Below, piece by piece: positions 9,233 through 18,765 of a stretch of DNA of 64,000 nucleotides (position 1 is the first letter of the stretch; the number at the start of each line of letters is the position of its first letter). The translations under genes were made by a program, and so were the position numbers. The notes below the pieces were generated by a model. The model did not search any database. It was not told the DNA's origin and saw only the letters and a program-made list of their open reading frames with translations. Where the stretch lies: assembly GCA_027493405.1 (NCBI GenBank), contig JAOSKV010000004.1:12491-76490 (forward strand), in the 5' to 3' direction. Source of the DNA: FEB-22 sp003105195. GTDB taxonomy: Bacteria > Pseudomonadota > Alphaproteobacteria > Rhizobiales > Xanthobacteraceae.

Positions 9233-10123
9233 TCAAGCCTCGATCGTGCCTTCGGTGGCGACCACCGCGCCACCGCCGATGGCGGCGGCCGCGAGCCGGC
9301 CGTCCCGGATCGTCAGCGCGAGCTCGATCAGGCTCGGGCGCCCCATCTCGTAGCCCTGCTCGATGCGCACGCGGTGGGCGCCGTCGCCGAGGCGTCCCGC
9401 GATCATTCCCGCGAAGGCCGCCGCCGCCGCACCGGTGGCCGGATCCTCGGGGATTCCCATGCCGGGCGCGAACATGCGGGCATGGAAGTCGCGCCCCGGC
9501 TCGGCGGTCTCGCGGCAGAACGCATAGGCCTTGCCGGGCCCGCCGACGCCGAACACCTGCTCGAAGCGCGCCGGGTCGGGCCGGCAGCGCGCGATGGCGG
9601 CGAGACCCGCGACCGGGATCATCGGGAAGCCCATGCCGGCCGACCAGCTGGCCGGGGCGAATCCGTCGAAGCCGATGTCGCCCGGCTCGAGGCCGAGGGC
9701 CGCCGCCGCATCGACCGCGCACGGTGCCCCCTCGGCCGGCGCCGGCAGCCGCGGCAGGTCGAAGCGCGCGCGCCCGCCCTCGGCCGTCACCTGCTCGACC
9801 GCGCAGTGCACCGGGCCGATCCCCTCCTCGAGCACGAAGTCGCGCGGCGTGCCGCCGTCGAGCCGGCCGATCAGCACCGCCGTGCCGACGGTCGGGTGTC
9901 CCGCGAAGGGAAGCTCGGCGGCGGGCGTGAAGATGCGCAGCTTCGCACGATGCGCCGCATCCGCCGCCGGCAGCACGAACACCGTCTCGGGATGGTTGAA
10001 CTCGCGTGCGATGGTCTGCATCGTCGCGGTGTCGAGGCCTTCCGCCTCCAGCACGACCGCGAGCGGGTTGCCGACGAAGCGGCGGTCCGTGAACACGTCG
10101 AGGGTGACGAAGCGTCGTTTCAT
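9233..10123 (-). CDS. PhzF family isomerase
   Basis: 296 residues. The N-terminus MKRRFVTLDVFTDRRFVGNPLAVV is diagnostic of the PhzF/diaminopimelate-epimerase fold. EFNHPETVFVLP carries the family's catalytic Glu; FAGHPTVGTAVLI and EDPATGAAAAAFAG are the two glycine-rich signatures. Outside phenazine producers the substrate is unknown, and no other phenazine gene is present here. The start is directly after GGGAG-like bases. It lies 14 bases downstream of the broken pyridoxal kinase gene on the same strand, so co-transcription is likely. Confidence 0.88.
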   Translation of the reverse strand: MKRRFVTLDVFTDRRFVGNPLAVVLEAEGLDTATMQTIAREFNHPETVFVLPAADAAHRAKLRIFTPAAELPFAGHPTVGTAVLIGRLDGGTPRDFVLEEGIGPVHCAVEQVTAEGGRARFDLPRLPAPAEGAPCAVDAAAALGLEPGDIGFDGFAPASWSAGMGFPMIPVAGLAAIARCRPDPARFEQVFGVGGPGKAYAFCRETAEPGRDFHARMFAPGMGIPEDPATGAAAAAFAGMIAGRLGDGAHRVRIEQGYEMGRPSLIELALTIRDGRLAAAAIGGGAVVATEGTIEA

Positions 10124-10137
10124 GGGACTCTCCCGTT

Positions 10138-10987
10138 TCACACCGGCTCGGCGCGGAAGGTGCGGCTGGGCGCGACGAGCTCGTTCTGCGCCGCGACCAG
10201 AAGGATCTCGCGTGCGCCCGCCTCGGCGGTACGTCGCAGCAGGCCGAACACCGAGGAGGCGGCGCGCTCGAGCGCCTCGGCGGCCGAGCCCGTGGCGAGA
10301 TGGTGCACGAAGAACAGCGCCGCGATGGCGTCGCCCGCGCCGTGCGCCGCGATCGGCAGCTTCGGGGTGCGCAGGCGATACCGGCCGCCCGCGTCGGAGG
10401 CGACGAGATCGATCGCATCCGGCGGCGTCTCCTCGGTGTGCAGCGAGGTGACCAGGATCGCGCGCGGACCGAGGGCGTGCACGGCCTCGATCGCCGCGAG
10501 CGCGTCGCGCAGGGTCGCGCCGGTGCGGCCCGGAGAGCAGCTCGAGCTCGAACTGGTTCGGCGTGATCACGTCGGCCTGCGGCACGGCGCGCTCGCGCAT
10601 GAATTCGGGAATGCCGGGCCGCACGAAGACGCCGCGGCCGACGTCGCCGATCACCGGGTCGCAGCAGTAGCGCGCGGCCGGGTTCGCGGCGCGCACCCGC
10701 GCGACCGCCGCGAGGATCGCCTCCCCGATGTCGGCCGAGCCCATGTAGCCCGAGACGACGCCGTCGCAGCGGTCGAGCACGCCGCGCGCCGCGATCCCCT
10801 CGACCAGCTCGCCGATCGTCGCGGCGTCGAACACGCGGCCCGTCCAGCCGCCATAGCCCGTGTGGTTGGAGAACTGCACCGTGTGGATCGGCCACACCTC
10901 GTGCCCGAGCCGCTGCAGCGGGAACACTGCGGCCGCGTTGCCGACATGGCCGTAGACGACGTGGGACTGGATCGAAATGAGGTTCAC
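10138..10987 (-). pseudogene. pdxY: pyridoxal kinase PdxY, one-base frameshift
   Basis: The N-terminal part, MNLISIQSHVVYGHVGNAAAV through TPNQFELELLSG (10987 to about 10535), is PdxY. The C-terminal part continues in another frame from RTGATLRDALAAIEAVHALG through AHGAGDAIAALFF (the PfkB-type GAGD catalytic motif) to the stop at 10138. Removing one C in the CCC at 10529-10531 restores a single frame of about 283 codons, the normal length. The enzyme phosphorylates pyridoxal in vitamin B6 salvage. Whether the shift is real decay or a base-calling fault cannot be told; other G/C-run shifts in this window favour the latter. Confidence 0.85.
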
Positions 10988-11090
10988 GGGGAGCGTGCGC
11001 GACCGGGCTGCGGAACGCTACCGGTAGCCCGCGGCGCGGCAGCGGACAAATGAATTCGTCTGACGGATCCGATCGACCGCGGTGATCGCG

Positions 11091-11849
11091 TCACCCGCGG
11101 GACAGGTGGTCCGCCACGATTGCCTCGGCGAGGGAGAGGAGGCCGGCCATCTCGTCGTCGGCTTCGGCGAGGCAGGCCCGCTCGAGCCGTTCGCGGCTCT
11201 CCTCGCGCCCGATCCAATGCAGCACGCGTTCAGCTTCCGCGACGACGCGGCCCTCGAGCCCGTACCACATGCCGTTCCCGAGCCGCCCTTCGGGCAGGTT
11301 CGCCTCGGAAACGGTATGCGCCAGGTGGAGCGTGGCGCTCCGGCTGCGGTCGTCGTCCCAGGCCGACAGCAGCATGCCGACGTCGCCCCTCGCATAGGCC
11401 ACCATGCACAGGAGGTCTTCGGCCGAATGATAGAGCAGCGCGCGGACATCGCCGAGCGGCTGCTCGAGGGTGAGCCGCATCAGCGCCACGAACGCGTCGT
11501 CGACGGCTTTCGCCTCCTCATCGCGCCAGGTGTCGCGATAGTTCGCGTGGGACAGGCGCCGCAGCGCGAGCTCGAGGTCGCGCGGGAAGCAGCCGAGCGC
11601 GATCAGCTCGAAGTACCGCGGAAGGAGATACTTGAGATCCTCCTCGACCTTGGTGTTCCAGTCGTGGGCCGAGTCGGTGTACGCCCTCAGCGGCTCCCGC
11701 GGCAGGTCGCACAGCGGCGTCTTGACGAGCGCCTGCTCGTGCTCAGGCGAGACGCTGGACAGCACCATGATCCGCCCGCGCAACCGGTAGCGAGCGAACA
11801 CCCGATAGGCGTTGTCGATCGCCGCGTCGATGTCCGGAGCCGTCGCCAT
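11091..11849 (-). CDS. hypothetical protein
   Basis: 252 residues, not recognised. It is acidic to neutral, mostly helical by appearance, with no signal peptide or membrane segment. It contains LLYHSAEDLLCMVAYARGD and a C-terminal helix-rich tail DDEMAGLLSLAEAIVADHL. Start at 11849 is preceded by AAGAG; 11867 is an alternative. Upstream is the terminator hairpin of the ABC operon, so it is probably transcribed separately. Confidence 0.55.
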   Translation of the reverse strand: MATAPDIDAAIDNAYRVFARYRLRGRIMVLSSVSPEHEQALVKTPLCDLPREPLRAYTDSAHDWNTKVEEDLKYLLPRYFELIALGCFPRDLELALRRLSHANYRDTWRDEEAKAVDDAFVALMRLTLEQPLGDVRALLYHSAEDLLCMVAYARGDVGMLLSAWDDDRSRSATLHLAHTVSEANLPEGRLGNGMWYGLEGRVVAEAERVLHWIGREESRERLERACLAEADDEMAGLLSLAEAIVADHLSRG

Positions 11850-11890
11850 GCGCTCTTGGTCGCGCATCGGGCGCGCCCCGTTCAAACGCC

Positions 11891-11916
11891 GACGGCCCCG
11901 CCGTGACGGGGCCGTC
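11891..11916 (-). terminator. terminator hairpin after the ABC transporter operon
   Basis: A perfect 10-base stem, GACGGCCCCG (11891-11900) with CGGGGCCGTC (11907-11916) and a 6-base loop, lies 26 bases beyond the stop of the substrate-binding protein gene. On the minus strand it is followed by GGCGTTTGAA, a weak T tract. Confidence 0.6.
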
Positions 11917-11941
11917 GCGGTCTTCCGGCTCGCGGGCCGGC

Positions 11942-12955
11942 CTACATCCCGGATGCGGCCTTCTGCACGAAGCGGCCCTCGAAGGTCTTGGCGAGGTCGA
12001 CCTTGGCCTGCTGCAGCTCCTTGTCGAACTGCACCAGCAGCTCGTAGCCGTTCTTCTGGCCTTCCGCGGTCACGACGCCGCTCTTCGAGTACATCGGCGA
12101 GGAGGCCTTCACGGCCGCGAGATAGAGCGCGCGGTCGCCCAGATGATACTCCGGCGGCACCGCCTTGGCGACGTCCTCGGGAGTGGCCTTCTCGAGCCAC
12201 TTCAGCGCCTTGTAGAAGGCGTTGACGAGGCGCTGCACGGTCTCCGGGTTCTTCTCGATGAAGTCGTTCTTGAGGTAGACCACGGCGGCCGGGTTGTTGC
12301 CCCCGAACAGCTTCATGTTGTCCTCTTCGGTACGGCTGTCCGCCAGGATCACGATGTCGCCGTCCTGGCTGAGCTTGGAGATCACCGGGTCGAGGTTGAC
12401 CAGGGCGTCGATGTCGCCCTTCTTGACCGCGGCCACCGCGCTCGCGCCGGCGCCGACGCCGATGATCGAGATGTCGGTGGGCTTGAGCCCCTCCTTCGCG
12501 ATCAGCGCGTTGACGAAGAAGTTGGTGGAGGAGCCCGGCGCCGTGACGCCGACCTTGAAGCCCTTCAGGTCCTTGAACGACTTCACCTGCGCGGCCTTGT
12601 CCTTCTTGACCGCGAGCACCATGCCGGGGAAGCGGCCGAGCTCGATCACGGCGCGGATGTCCTGGCCCTTGGCCTGCATGCGGATCGTGTGCTCGTAGGC
12701 GCCCGTGACCACGTCCACGGAACCGCCGACCAGGGCCTGCAGCGACTTGGCACCGCCGCCGAAGTCGTTGATCGTCACGTCGAGGCCCTGCTCCTTGAAG
12801 TAGCCGAGCCGCTCCGCGATGGTCAGCGGCAGGTAGTAGAGCAGGCCCTTGCCGCCGACGCCGAGGACGATGTCCTTCTTCTCCTGCGCCTGGGCGGGGG
12901 CCGCGAGCGCGAGGCCGAGCGCCAGGGCGCCGGTGACGAGCTTGAGCAGTCTCAT
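11942..12955 (-). CDS. ABC transporter substrate-binding protein (NitT/TauT family)
   Basis: 337 residues with signal peptide MRLLKLVTGALALGLALAAP. The mature protein shows NMT1/THI5-like features: LPLTIAERLGYFKEQGLDV, GGSVDVVTGAYEHTIRMQAK and TAPGSSTNFFVNALIAKEGL. By family it binds a small molecule such as an alkanesulfonate, nitrate, pyrimidine precursor or aromatic acid; the ligand is not resolved. It is the last gene of an ATPase-permease-binding protein operon. GGGAGGAACTCC before the ATG is a strong ribosome site, which suits a protein needed in excess. Confidence 0.92.
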   Translation of the reverse strand: MRLLKLVTGALALGLALAAPAQAQEKKDIVLGVGGKGLLYYLPLTIAERLGYFKEQGLDVTINDFGGGAKSLQALVGGSVDVVTGAYEHTIRMQAKGQDIRAVIELGRFPGMVLAVKKDKAAQVKSFKDLKGFKVGVTAPGSSTNFFVNALIAKEGLKPTDISIIGVGAGASAVAAVKKGDIDALVNLDPVISKLSQDGDIVILADSRTEEDNMKLFGGNNPAAVVYLKNDFIEKNPETVQRLVNAFYKALKWLEKATPEDVAKAVPPEYHLGDRALYLAAVKASSPMYSKSGVVTAEGQKNGYELLVQFDKELQQAKVDLAKTFEGRFVQKAASGM

Positions 12956-13004
12956 GGAGTTCCTCCCGTTGGAACGCTTGTTCTTGCCGCAGCCTTTATA
13001 GACG

Positions 13005-13018
13005 GCCCCGGCCGGGGC
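13005..13018. repeat. 14-base perfect palindrome between permease and binding-protein genes
   Basis: GCCCCGGCCGGGGC lies in the 69-base gap between the two ABC genes. It could act as an intercistronic stabilising hairpin; this is inferred from position only. Confidence 0.35.
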
Positions 13019-13024
13019 GCAAAG

Positions 13025-13813
13025 TCAGGTGCGCGTCTCCGCCGCGACCGGGCGCCAGACCAGGAGCCGCTTCTCCACCAGGCTGACCACGGCGTCGATC
13101 AGGATCACGAAGGCGGCCAGCACGAACATGCCGGCGAACACGCCCGCCACGTCGAACACCCCCTCGGCCTGCTGGATGATGTAACCGAGCCCGGCCGCCG
13201 AGCCGAGATATTCGCCCACCACCGCGCCCACCACGGCGAACCCGACCGAGGTGTGCAGCGAGGAGAACATCCAGGAGAGCGCCGAGGGCCAGTAGACGTG
13301 GCGCATCAGCTGCCGCTCGTTCATGCCGAGCATGCGGGCATTGGCGAGCACCGTCGGACTGACCTCCTTGACGCCCTGGTAGACGTTGAAGAACACGATG
13401 AAGAACACCAGCGTCACGCCGAGCGCGACCTTGGACCAGATGCCGAGCCCGAGCCAGAGCGCGAAGATCGGTGCCAGCACCACGCGCGGCAGGGCATTCA
13501 TCATCTTCACATAGGGATCGAACACCGCCGCGATCAGCGGCTGGCGCGCGAACCAGAAGCCGATCAGCACGCCGGCGACCGAGCCGATCACGAAGGCGAG
13601 CATCGCCTCGACCAGGGTGATCCAGAGATGCCTCCAGATCGAGCCCTCGACGAACCACTGCACGACCCGGCCGAACACGTCCGCCGGCGTCGAGAAGAAG
13701 AACGGCGGCAGCACCGTGACGCCGAGGATCGGCACCGTGGTGAGCACGTGCCACGCCGCGATCGCCACGACCGCCACCAGCACCTGCAGCGAAAGGAGAG
13801 TCACGCGGGACAT
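13025..13813 (-). CDS. ABC transporter permease (NitT/TauT family)
   Basis: 262 residues, with about six hydrophobic segments. MSRVTLLSLQVLVAVVAIAAW is the first membrane helix. The EAA-type loop is present (EVSPTVLANARMLGMNERQLMRHVYWPSALS), which docks to the ATPase. The start at 13813 is the first Met after the ATPase reading frame and begins a hydrophobic helix, as in the SsuC/TauC family. Confidence 0.92.
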   Translation of the reverse strand: MSRVTLLSLQVLVAVVAIAAWHVLTTVPILGVTVLPPFFFSTPADVFGRVVQWFVEGSIWRHLWITLVEAMLAFVIGSVAGVLIGFWFARQPLIAAVFDPYVKMMNALPRVVLAPIFALWLGLGIWSKVALGVTLVFFIVFFNVYQGVKEVSPTVLANARMLGMNERQLMRHVYWPSALSWMFSSLHTSVGFAVVGAVVGEYLGSAAGLGYIIQQAEGVFDVAGVFAGMFVLAAFVILIDAVVSLVEKRLLVWRPVAAETRT

Positions 13814-13925
13814 GCGGTGCCTTTCCGCACACGACGCCTCGCGGCGCAAGCGTCCCCGCCCCCGCTCGCGGGGGAGGGAGCGCGCCCGGTCAATCGACCC
13901 GGCATTGTCCCGACAACACGCCCCA

Positions 13926-14771
13926 TCACCCCCTCCCGTCTGCGCGTAACCCTCTTCAGCACCTCTTCCTTGAGCGTGTTCCAGATCTCCCCGGTGCAGC
14001 GCGTGGAAGGCGGCGTCGAGCTTCACCTCGGCGATGTCGCGCGGGCGCGGCAGGCGCACCGGCCAGTCGCCGATGATGCGCGCGGCCGGGCCGGCCGACA
14101 TGATGACGACGCGGTCGGAGAGCGCGATCGCCTCCCTCGAGATCGTGGGTCACGAACAGCACCGCCTTGCGGTCGGCGGTCCACAGGTCGAGCAGCAGGT
14201 TCCCCATGATCTGCCGGGTCTGCGCGTCGAGCGGCCCGAACGGCTCGTCCATCAAGAGGATCTTGGGGTCGCGGATCAGCACCTGGGCGAGGCCGACGCG
14301 CTTGCGCTGGCCGCCCGAGAGCATGTGCGGATAGCGGCCGCCGAACGCGTTCAGCCCGACGCGACCGAGCCAGTCCTCGGCGCGCCGCTGCGCTTCGGCG
14401 CGGGACGTGCCCGCGACCTCGAGGCCGATGGCGACGTTCTCGCGCGCGGTCTTCCACGGGAACAGCGCCTCGGCCTGGAACAGGTAGCCGGCCTGCCGGT
14501 TGAGGCCCGCGAGCGGGTGCCCGAAGATCGCGGCGGTTCCGGCCGACGGTGCGAGCAGCCCGGCCGCGACGTTGAGCAGCGTCGATTTCCCGCAGCCGGT
14601 CGGGCCGACGATCGCGACGAACTCCCCGTCCGCGACCGACAGCGAAGCCTGCTCGACCGCCGTGTAGACGGCGTTCCCGCCGAGCCGGAACGCGATCGTC
14701 ACGTCGCCGAGGGCCACCGCCGGCGCGGCGGGCGCAATCGTCGTGCGTAGGGCGGCGCCGCTCTCCTGCAT
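13926..14771 (-). pseudogene. ABC transporter ATP-binding protein (NitT/TauT family), frameshifted
   Basis: It reads well from MQESGAALRTT through Walker A (GPTGCGKSTLLN), Q-loop (YLFQAEALFPW), ABC signature (LSGGQRKRVGLAQ), Walker B (ILLMDEPFGPLDA) and the switch His (FVTHDLE). Then an extra G near 14134-14136 shifts the frame: the expected EAIALSDRVVIMSAGPAA continues in the next frame. A second extra G in the run at 13989-13992 shifts it again before EIWNTLKEEVLK. A third G-run change near 13927 would give a natural stop. All changes are at G/C runs. The gene powers the neighbouring permease. GAGAGGGGACCG precedes the start. Confidence 0.85.
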
Positions 14772-15005
14772 CGGTCCCCTCTCAGGTCTTCGCCTGACCG
14801 CGCGCAAAGTACCGGGATGCCGGCGCGTTTCAAGCGTACATGATCGTGTGCAGTTTGCAGGGTGAAATAGGTGTGCGGCGCCGTATTGCACCGTCGGCCC
14901 CGCCGGAAGCACCACCGGTCCGATACGCCGCTCGCGCGGCTACTGCACCCTGCCAGCCAGCGGGATCGGGCCGAGTTCAGCGTTCATCATCGTGGCGGAG
15001 GCCCG

Positions 15006-16714
15006 TCAGAGGCCCTTGATCAGTCCCGCATCGATCAGCAGGCGGTTGAAGCGGCGCGCCTCGGCGCCGCCGCGGCAGCGATAGAACAGGCCGCGGCAGC
15101 CCTGCAGGATCCGCTTCTGCTCCGCGAAGCTCGGGTCGAGGGCAGCCCGGCCGCTTCCAGCACCACCAGCGGCAGGTAGGGCGCGTCCAGGGTCTCGTGC
15201 GCGAGGCCGAGGTCGCGCGGCGTGAAATTGATCGCGTCGATCGCATAGTAGGTGGTGAGGAAGCGGGGATCGTGCGCCGCCATCTGCCGCATGACGAAGG
15301 ATTCGTCGTATTTCGGGTCGATCAGCGTGCGCGCGAAGGCGGGCTGGTGATCGCCGAAGCGCACGATCAGGAACGGCTCGTGCGGGAACTCGCGCGCGAG
15401 CCGCGCGACGAACTCCCCGTAGTGGCGCTTGCTCAGCATCTGCCGGCGCAGGTACTCGTCCGCCTCCGACCCGTTGCCGGGGTCGCGCCAGCCGGGCGTG
15501 AGCTCGGGACGGAAGCGATAGTCCCAGGGGAAGTGGTTGGCGAGCGTGTAGACCATCAGGAACAGCGGCTGCCGGCCCCGCTCGCGGCCGAAGATGCGCG
15601 CGGCGGCATCGTAGTAGAAGCTGTCCGGCTCCACCCCCTTGGCGCCGAGCGCGGCCGAATCGTAGAAGTGCTCGATGCCGGTGGTCTCGTGGAAGCGGCG
15701 CGCCGAGAGGAAGGCGCCCATGAAGGAATAGAGGCTGAAGGTCCGGTAGCCGCAGCGCCGCAGCGCATGCGGCAGCCCGCGCTCGACCCGCCCCGCCGCG
15801 ATGCGGGTGACGAAGTCCGCGAAGCGCCCGTAGGAGCGCACCGAGAGCCCGGTGAGCACGTTGTACTCGGTGTACCAGCTCGGGCCCCCGACGCCCTCCA
15901 CCACCAGCCGGCGCGCCTTGCCGTCGAGCGAGGCGAAGTGCTCGCGATAGCCCGCCGGCGCGCGCACGCCCGGCATGGCGGTGAGGTCGAAGCTCGACTC
16001 GTCGAACACCATGACGATGTTCGGCGGCCGGTGCGCGGTGGTGCAGGAGGCGTCCGCGACGCCCCCGAGCGTCCCGTTCACCTGCGCGTCCGCCTCCAGC
16101 AGGCCGCGGTCGAGATACTCCCCGACCGCGACGATGCCGGAGCGCGCGAACTTGGACACGTACTGGCCGGCCGTGAACTCGTTGTAGGGGTCGCTGTCGA
16201 CCGAGAGCGACAGGCCGGTGAGCCCGGCGAGGCTGACCGCGCATCCGAACGTGGCGCTGCGCAGCCGCACGCGGAACGAGTCGAGCCACCACACGGCGGC
16301 GAGCGCGAGCGCGGCGATGGCGAGCCCGGTCGCCACCTTCTCGGCGAGCCCCGGCACCACCGTCATCAGGAAGCCGAAGGTGTCGGTGTCGATGATCATG
16401 AGGTCCACGAAGTTGACCGTCATGAACAGGATGCTGTGCTTGAGCCGCGAGAGAAGCACCAGCACCGTGATCAGCGCCAGCGCGAACGCGCCCGCGAGCA
16501 CCGGGCGGCGCAGCGCCGCCAGCAGCAGGAAATTGAGGAAGCCCCAGGCGAGCACGAAGGCGGCCTTGTCGAGCAGCGTCTCCTCGGTGAGCCACATGAC
16601 CACGGCGGCCGCGCCATGGATCGTCGCCACCAGCGCGATGCGCGACCAGCCGTGGCGCGCGAGCGCCTCACGGGTGGCGAGCCGGCGGTCGAGGAACGCA
16701 AGGGCGGGCGGCAT
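15006..16714 (-). CDS. alkaline-phosphatase-superfamily membrane protein (sulfatase / LTA synthase-like), 3' frameshift
   Basis: N-terminal membrane helices (e.g. AAFVLAWGFLNFLLLAAL and ATGLAIAALALAAVWWL) are followed by a periplasmic sulfatase-type domain: PPNIVMVFDESSFD (metal/nucleophile region), a GGPSWYTEYNVLTGLS loop with the likely nucleophile, YTLANHFPWDYR and IVRFGDHQPAFA (metal His/Asp). The fold is that of phosphoglycerol or phosphoethanolamine transferases. Near 15139-15143 one base is missing; with it restored the chain continues LDPSFAEQKRILQGCRGLFY to the stop at 15006. The unrestored frame stops at 15035. Start 16714 is preferred over 16765 because the latter ATG lies inside a Pho-box-like site. 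Confidence 0.75.
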
Positions 16715-16758
16715 GACACACGACGGCCGCGCCCGCGGGACAAACGGGCTACGGATCG

Positions 16759-16787
16759 CCGTCATGAAACTGTAATAAAACCGTCAT
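16759..16787. promoter_or_regulatory. tandem Pho-box-like site
   Basis: Three 7-base units, CCGTCAT (16759-16765), CTGTAAT (16770-16776) and CCGTCAT (16781-16787), are each separated by four A-rich bases, i.e. exact 11-base spacing as in PhoB sites (CTGTCAT consensus). The units differ from consensus by one base each. The site lies just upstream of the sulfatase-like gene, the only gene with a 5' end here. Its direction is opposite to the usual one for that gene, so assignment is open. Confidence 0.5.
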
Positions 16788-16848
16788 GGCAAGGGCGCGC
16801 CGGATCGCGGCACCTCGCCGGCCCGCGGCGGCTCACGCCGCCGTGCGG

Positions 16849-17763
16849 CTAATCCGCCCCGGGCGCCGGCATTCGCCGCTCCAGCCCGAGCCGGCGCGCG
16901 ATCAGCCGGTCGAGCCAGCGGCGCGGCAGCAGCCCGAGGATCAGCCCGTTCAGCGGATCGGGCCGGATCGTGTAGCGGACCCGCGGGCGCGCCGTCGTGA
17001 GCGCGTGCCGCACGAGTTCGCCCACCCGCTCGGGCGGCAGCCCGGTGACGCCGAATTTCACCATGCGCTCCTTGAGCCGGAGCGCGGCCGGGTAGTAGGG
17101 CGAGGCCGCGTAAGGCTCGACGTCGATCGCCTCGGCCTTGCGCCAGATCGGCGTCGCGATCGTCCCGGGCGCGATGATGATCACGTCGATGCCGAACAGG
17201 ATCAGCTCGCGCCGCAGGCTCTCGGACAGGCCTTCGAGGGCGTGCTTGGAGGCCGCATAGGGGCCGAGGAAGGGCATGCCGGCCCGTCCCGAGACCGAGC
17301 TCATCATCACGATGCGGCCCGGTGGACCGTGGCGCCCCGGGTCGGTGCCGAGCAGCGGCGCGAAGGCCCGGGTGACGACCAGCTGGCCCGTGAGGTTGAT
17401 CTCGACCTGGCGGCGGAATTCCTCCACCGGCAGCTCGGTGAGCGGGCCCGGCACCGCGACCCCCGCATTGTTCACGAGCCCGGCGAGCCGCCCGCCTGCC
17501 AGCGCCTCGCCCACCGTTGCGGCCGCCGCCGCGACCGCGTCCGCCTCGGTGATGTCGAAGGTGAGCGGCGTGAAGCCCGCGCCCAGCTCGGCCGCGAGCC
17601 GTTCCGCGTCCTCGGCGCGGCGCACGCTGCCGAAGACACGGAAGCCGCCGAAACATGAGCAGGCGCGGTTGGTCTGCGAGACCAGCCGGGCCGTGAGGTT
17701 GATCTTCAGCGACCTGGCGGCGGAATTCCTCCACTGGCAGCTCGGGGTGAGCGCGCCCGGCAC
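16849..17763 (-). pseudogene. SDR family oxidoreductase, C-terminal part (5' end displaced)
   Basis: From about 17650 down to the stop this is a normal short-chain dehydrogenase: FRVFGSVRRAEDAERLAAEL, LVNNAGVAVPG (NNAG motif), MSSVSGRAG and the catalytic YAASKHALEGL. The true N-terminus with the nucleotide-binding TGLSTGIG is missing here and lies 1.1 kb away at 18634-18832. The apparent N-terminus (17650-17763) is a garbled second copy of the PLTELPVEEFRRQVEINLTG region, with indels against 17383-17500. The intact enzyme would be an NAD(P)-dependent alcohol/ketone oxidoreductase of unknown substrate. Confidence 0.8.
17519..17650. repeat. 132-base direct repeat, left copy (SDR coding)
   Basis: Matches 18634-18765 with about two differences at an offset of 1115 bases. 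Both copies encode the same SDR segment (FRVFGSVRRA...ADAVAAAA). Collapsing the two copies rebuilds one intact SDR gene. Confidence 0.85.
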
Positions 17764-17810
17764 CGCGACCCCGCATTGTTCAATACGAGCCTGGCGAGCC
17801 GCCCGCTCGC

Positions 17811-18621
17811 CAGAAGCTCCAGACCAATGAGCTGATGGAGGCCTTCCGCGACCGCACCGTGAAGGTGGACATCCCCTACAACATCCGCCTCTCCGACGAG
17901 CTGCGCATTTACCGTCGCGACTTCACCAAGGAGCGCGTCAAGAAGCACATCGCCCCGCACACCGTCGAGATGGCCTCGCTGTGGGCCGTCCCTCACCCGC
18001 CTGGAAGAGCCCAAGAGGCGCAGCTCCAACCTGCTCCAGAAGGCCAAGCTCTACGACGGCAAGAACATCCCGGGCTTCACCGAGGACCACGTGATCGAGC
18101 TGAAGAGCGAGGCGCCGCGCGAGGGCATGGGCGGCATCTCCCCGTGCTACATCCAGGACAAGATCTCCAACTCCCTGGTTCGCCATGCCGACGCGCGCAG
18201 CCTCAACCCCTTCATGGTCCTGAACGAACTCGACGAGGGCTCGAGCACCACTCGCTCATCGCCAACGAGGACCAGCGCAAGCGCTACAAGGAGCTGCTGG
18301 CCATCGTGCGCGAGGAGTACGAGGAACGGCCAAGAACGAGGTCCAGCGCGCGATCAGCGCCGATGAAGAGGCCATCACCAAGCTTTGCAGAACTACATCG
18401 ACAACGTGAAGGCCTACACGCAGAAAGAGCGCGTTCGCAACAAGTACACCGGGCAGGCCGAGGAGCCCGACGAGCGGCTGATGCGCAGCATCGAGGAAAA
18501 GATCGAGATCCGCGAAAGCCGCAAGGACGATTTCCGGTGCGCGAAATCATGAACTATATCGGTGCCCTGGCCCTCGAAGGCCGGCAGTTCGACTACCGCA
18601 TGAACGACCGCCTGCGCCGCG
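17811..18621 (+). pseudogene. prkA: fragment of PrkA/YeaG-type serine protein kinase, multiple frameshifts
   Basis: The plus strand encodes, in shifting frames, a recognisable stretch of PrkA: QTNELMEAFRDRTVKVDIPY, then KHIAPHTVEMASLWAV; in another frame SSNLLQKAKLYDGKNIPGFT, GGISPCYIQDKISNSL and NPFMVLNELDEG; then LIANEDQRKRYKELLAIVRE; and finally NKYTGQAEEPDERLMRSIEE and REIMNYIGALALEGRQFDYR. This covers roughly the last third of the family's ~640 residues. There are at least four shifts in 800 bases and no start or end, and it sits inside an SDR gene. It is a fragment, probably a misplaced and unpolished assembly piece. Confidence 0.8.
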
Positions 18622-18633
18622 CTCGTCGCGACC

Positions 18634-18765
18634 GCGGCCGCCGCCGCGACTGCGTCCGCCTCGGTGATGTCGAAGGTGAGCGGCGTGAAGCCCGCGCCCA
18701 GCTCGGCCGCGAGCCGTTCCGCGTCCCCGGCGCGGCGCACGCTGCCGAAGACACGGAAGCCGCCG
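18634..18765. repeat. 132-base direct repeat, right copy (SDR coding)
   Basis: Second copy of 17519-17650. It joins the PrkA fragment on its left and the real 5' end of the SDR gene on its right. Confidence 0.85.

Noticed and set aside
13851..13880. CCCCCGCTCGCGGGGG-type palindrome as a terminator for the ABC ATPase
   Set aside because: It lies just upstream of the permease start inside an operon and resembles a common intergenic repeat, so termination there is unlikely.
17811..18621. A functional second PrkA kinase gene
   Set aside because: It lacks both ends and shifts frame at least four times.
17519..18765. Target-site duplication of a transposon
   Set aside because: The 132-base repeat is coding SDR sequence, far longer than a usual target duplication, and no transposase or terminal inverted repeats are present.
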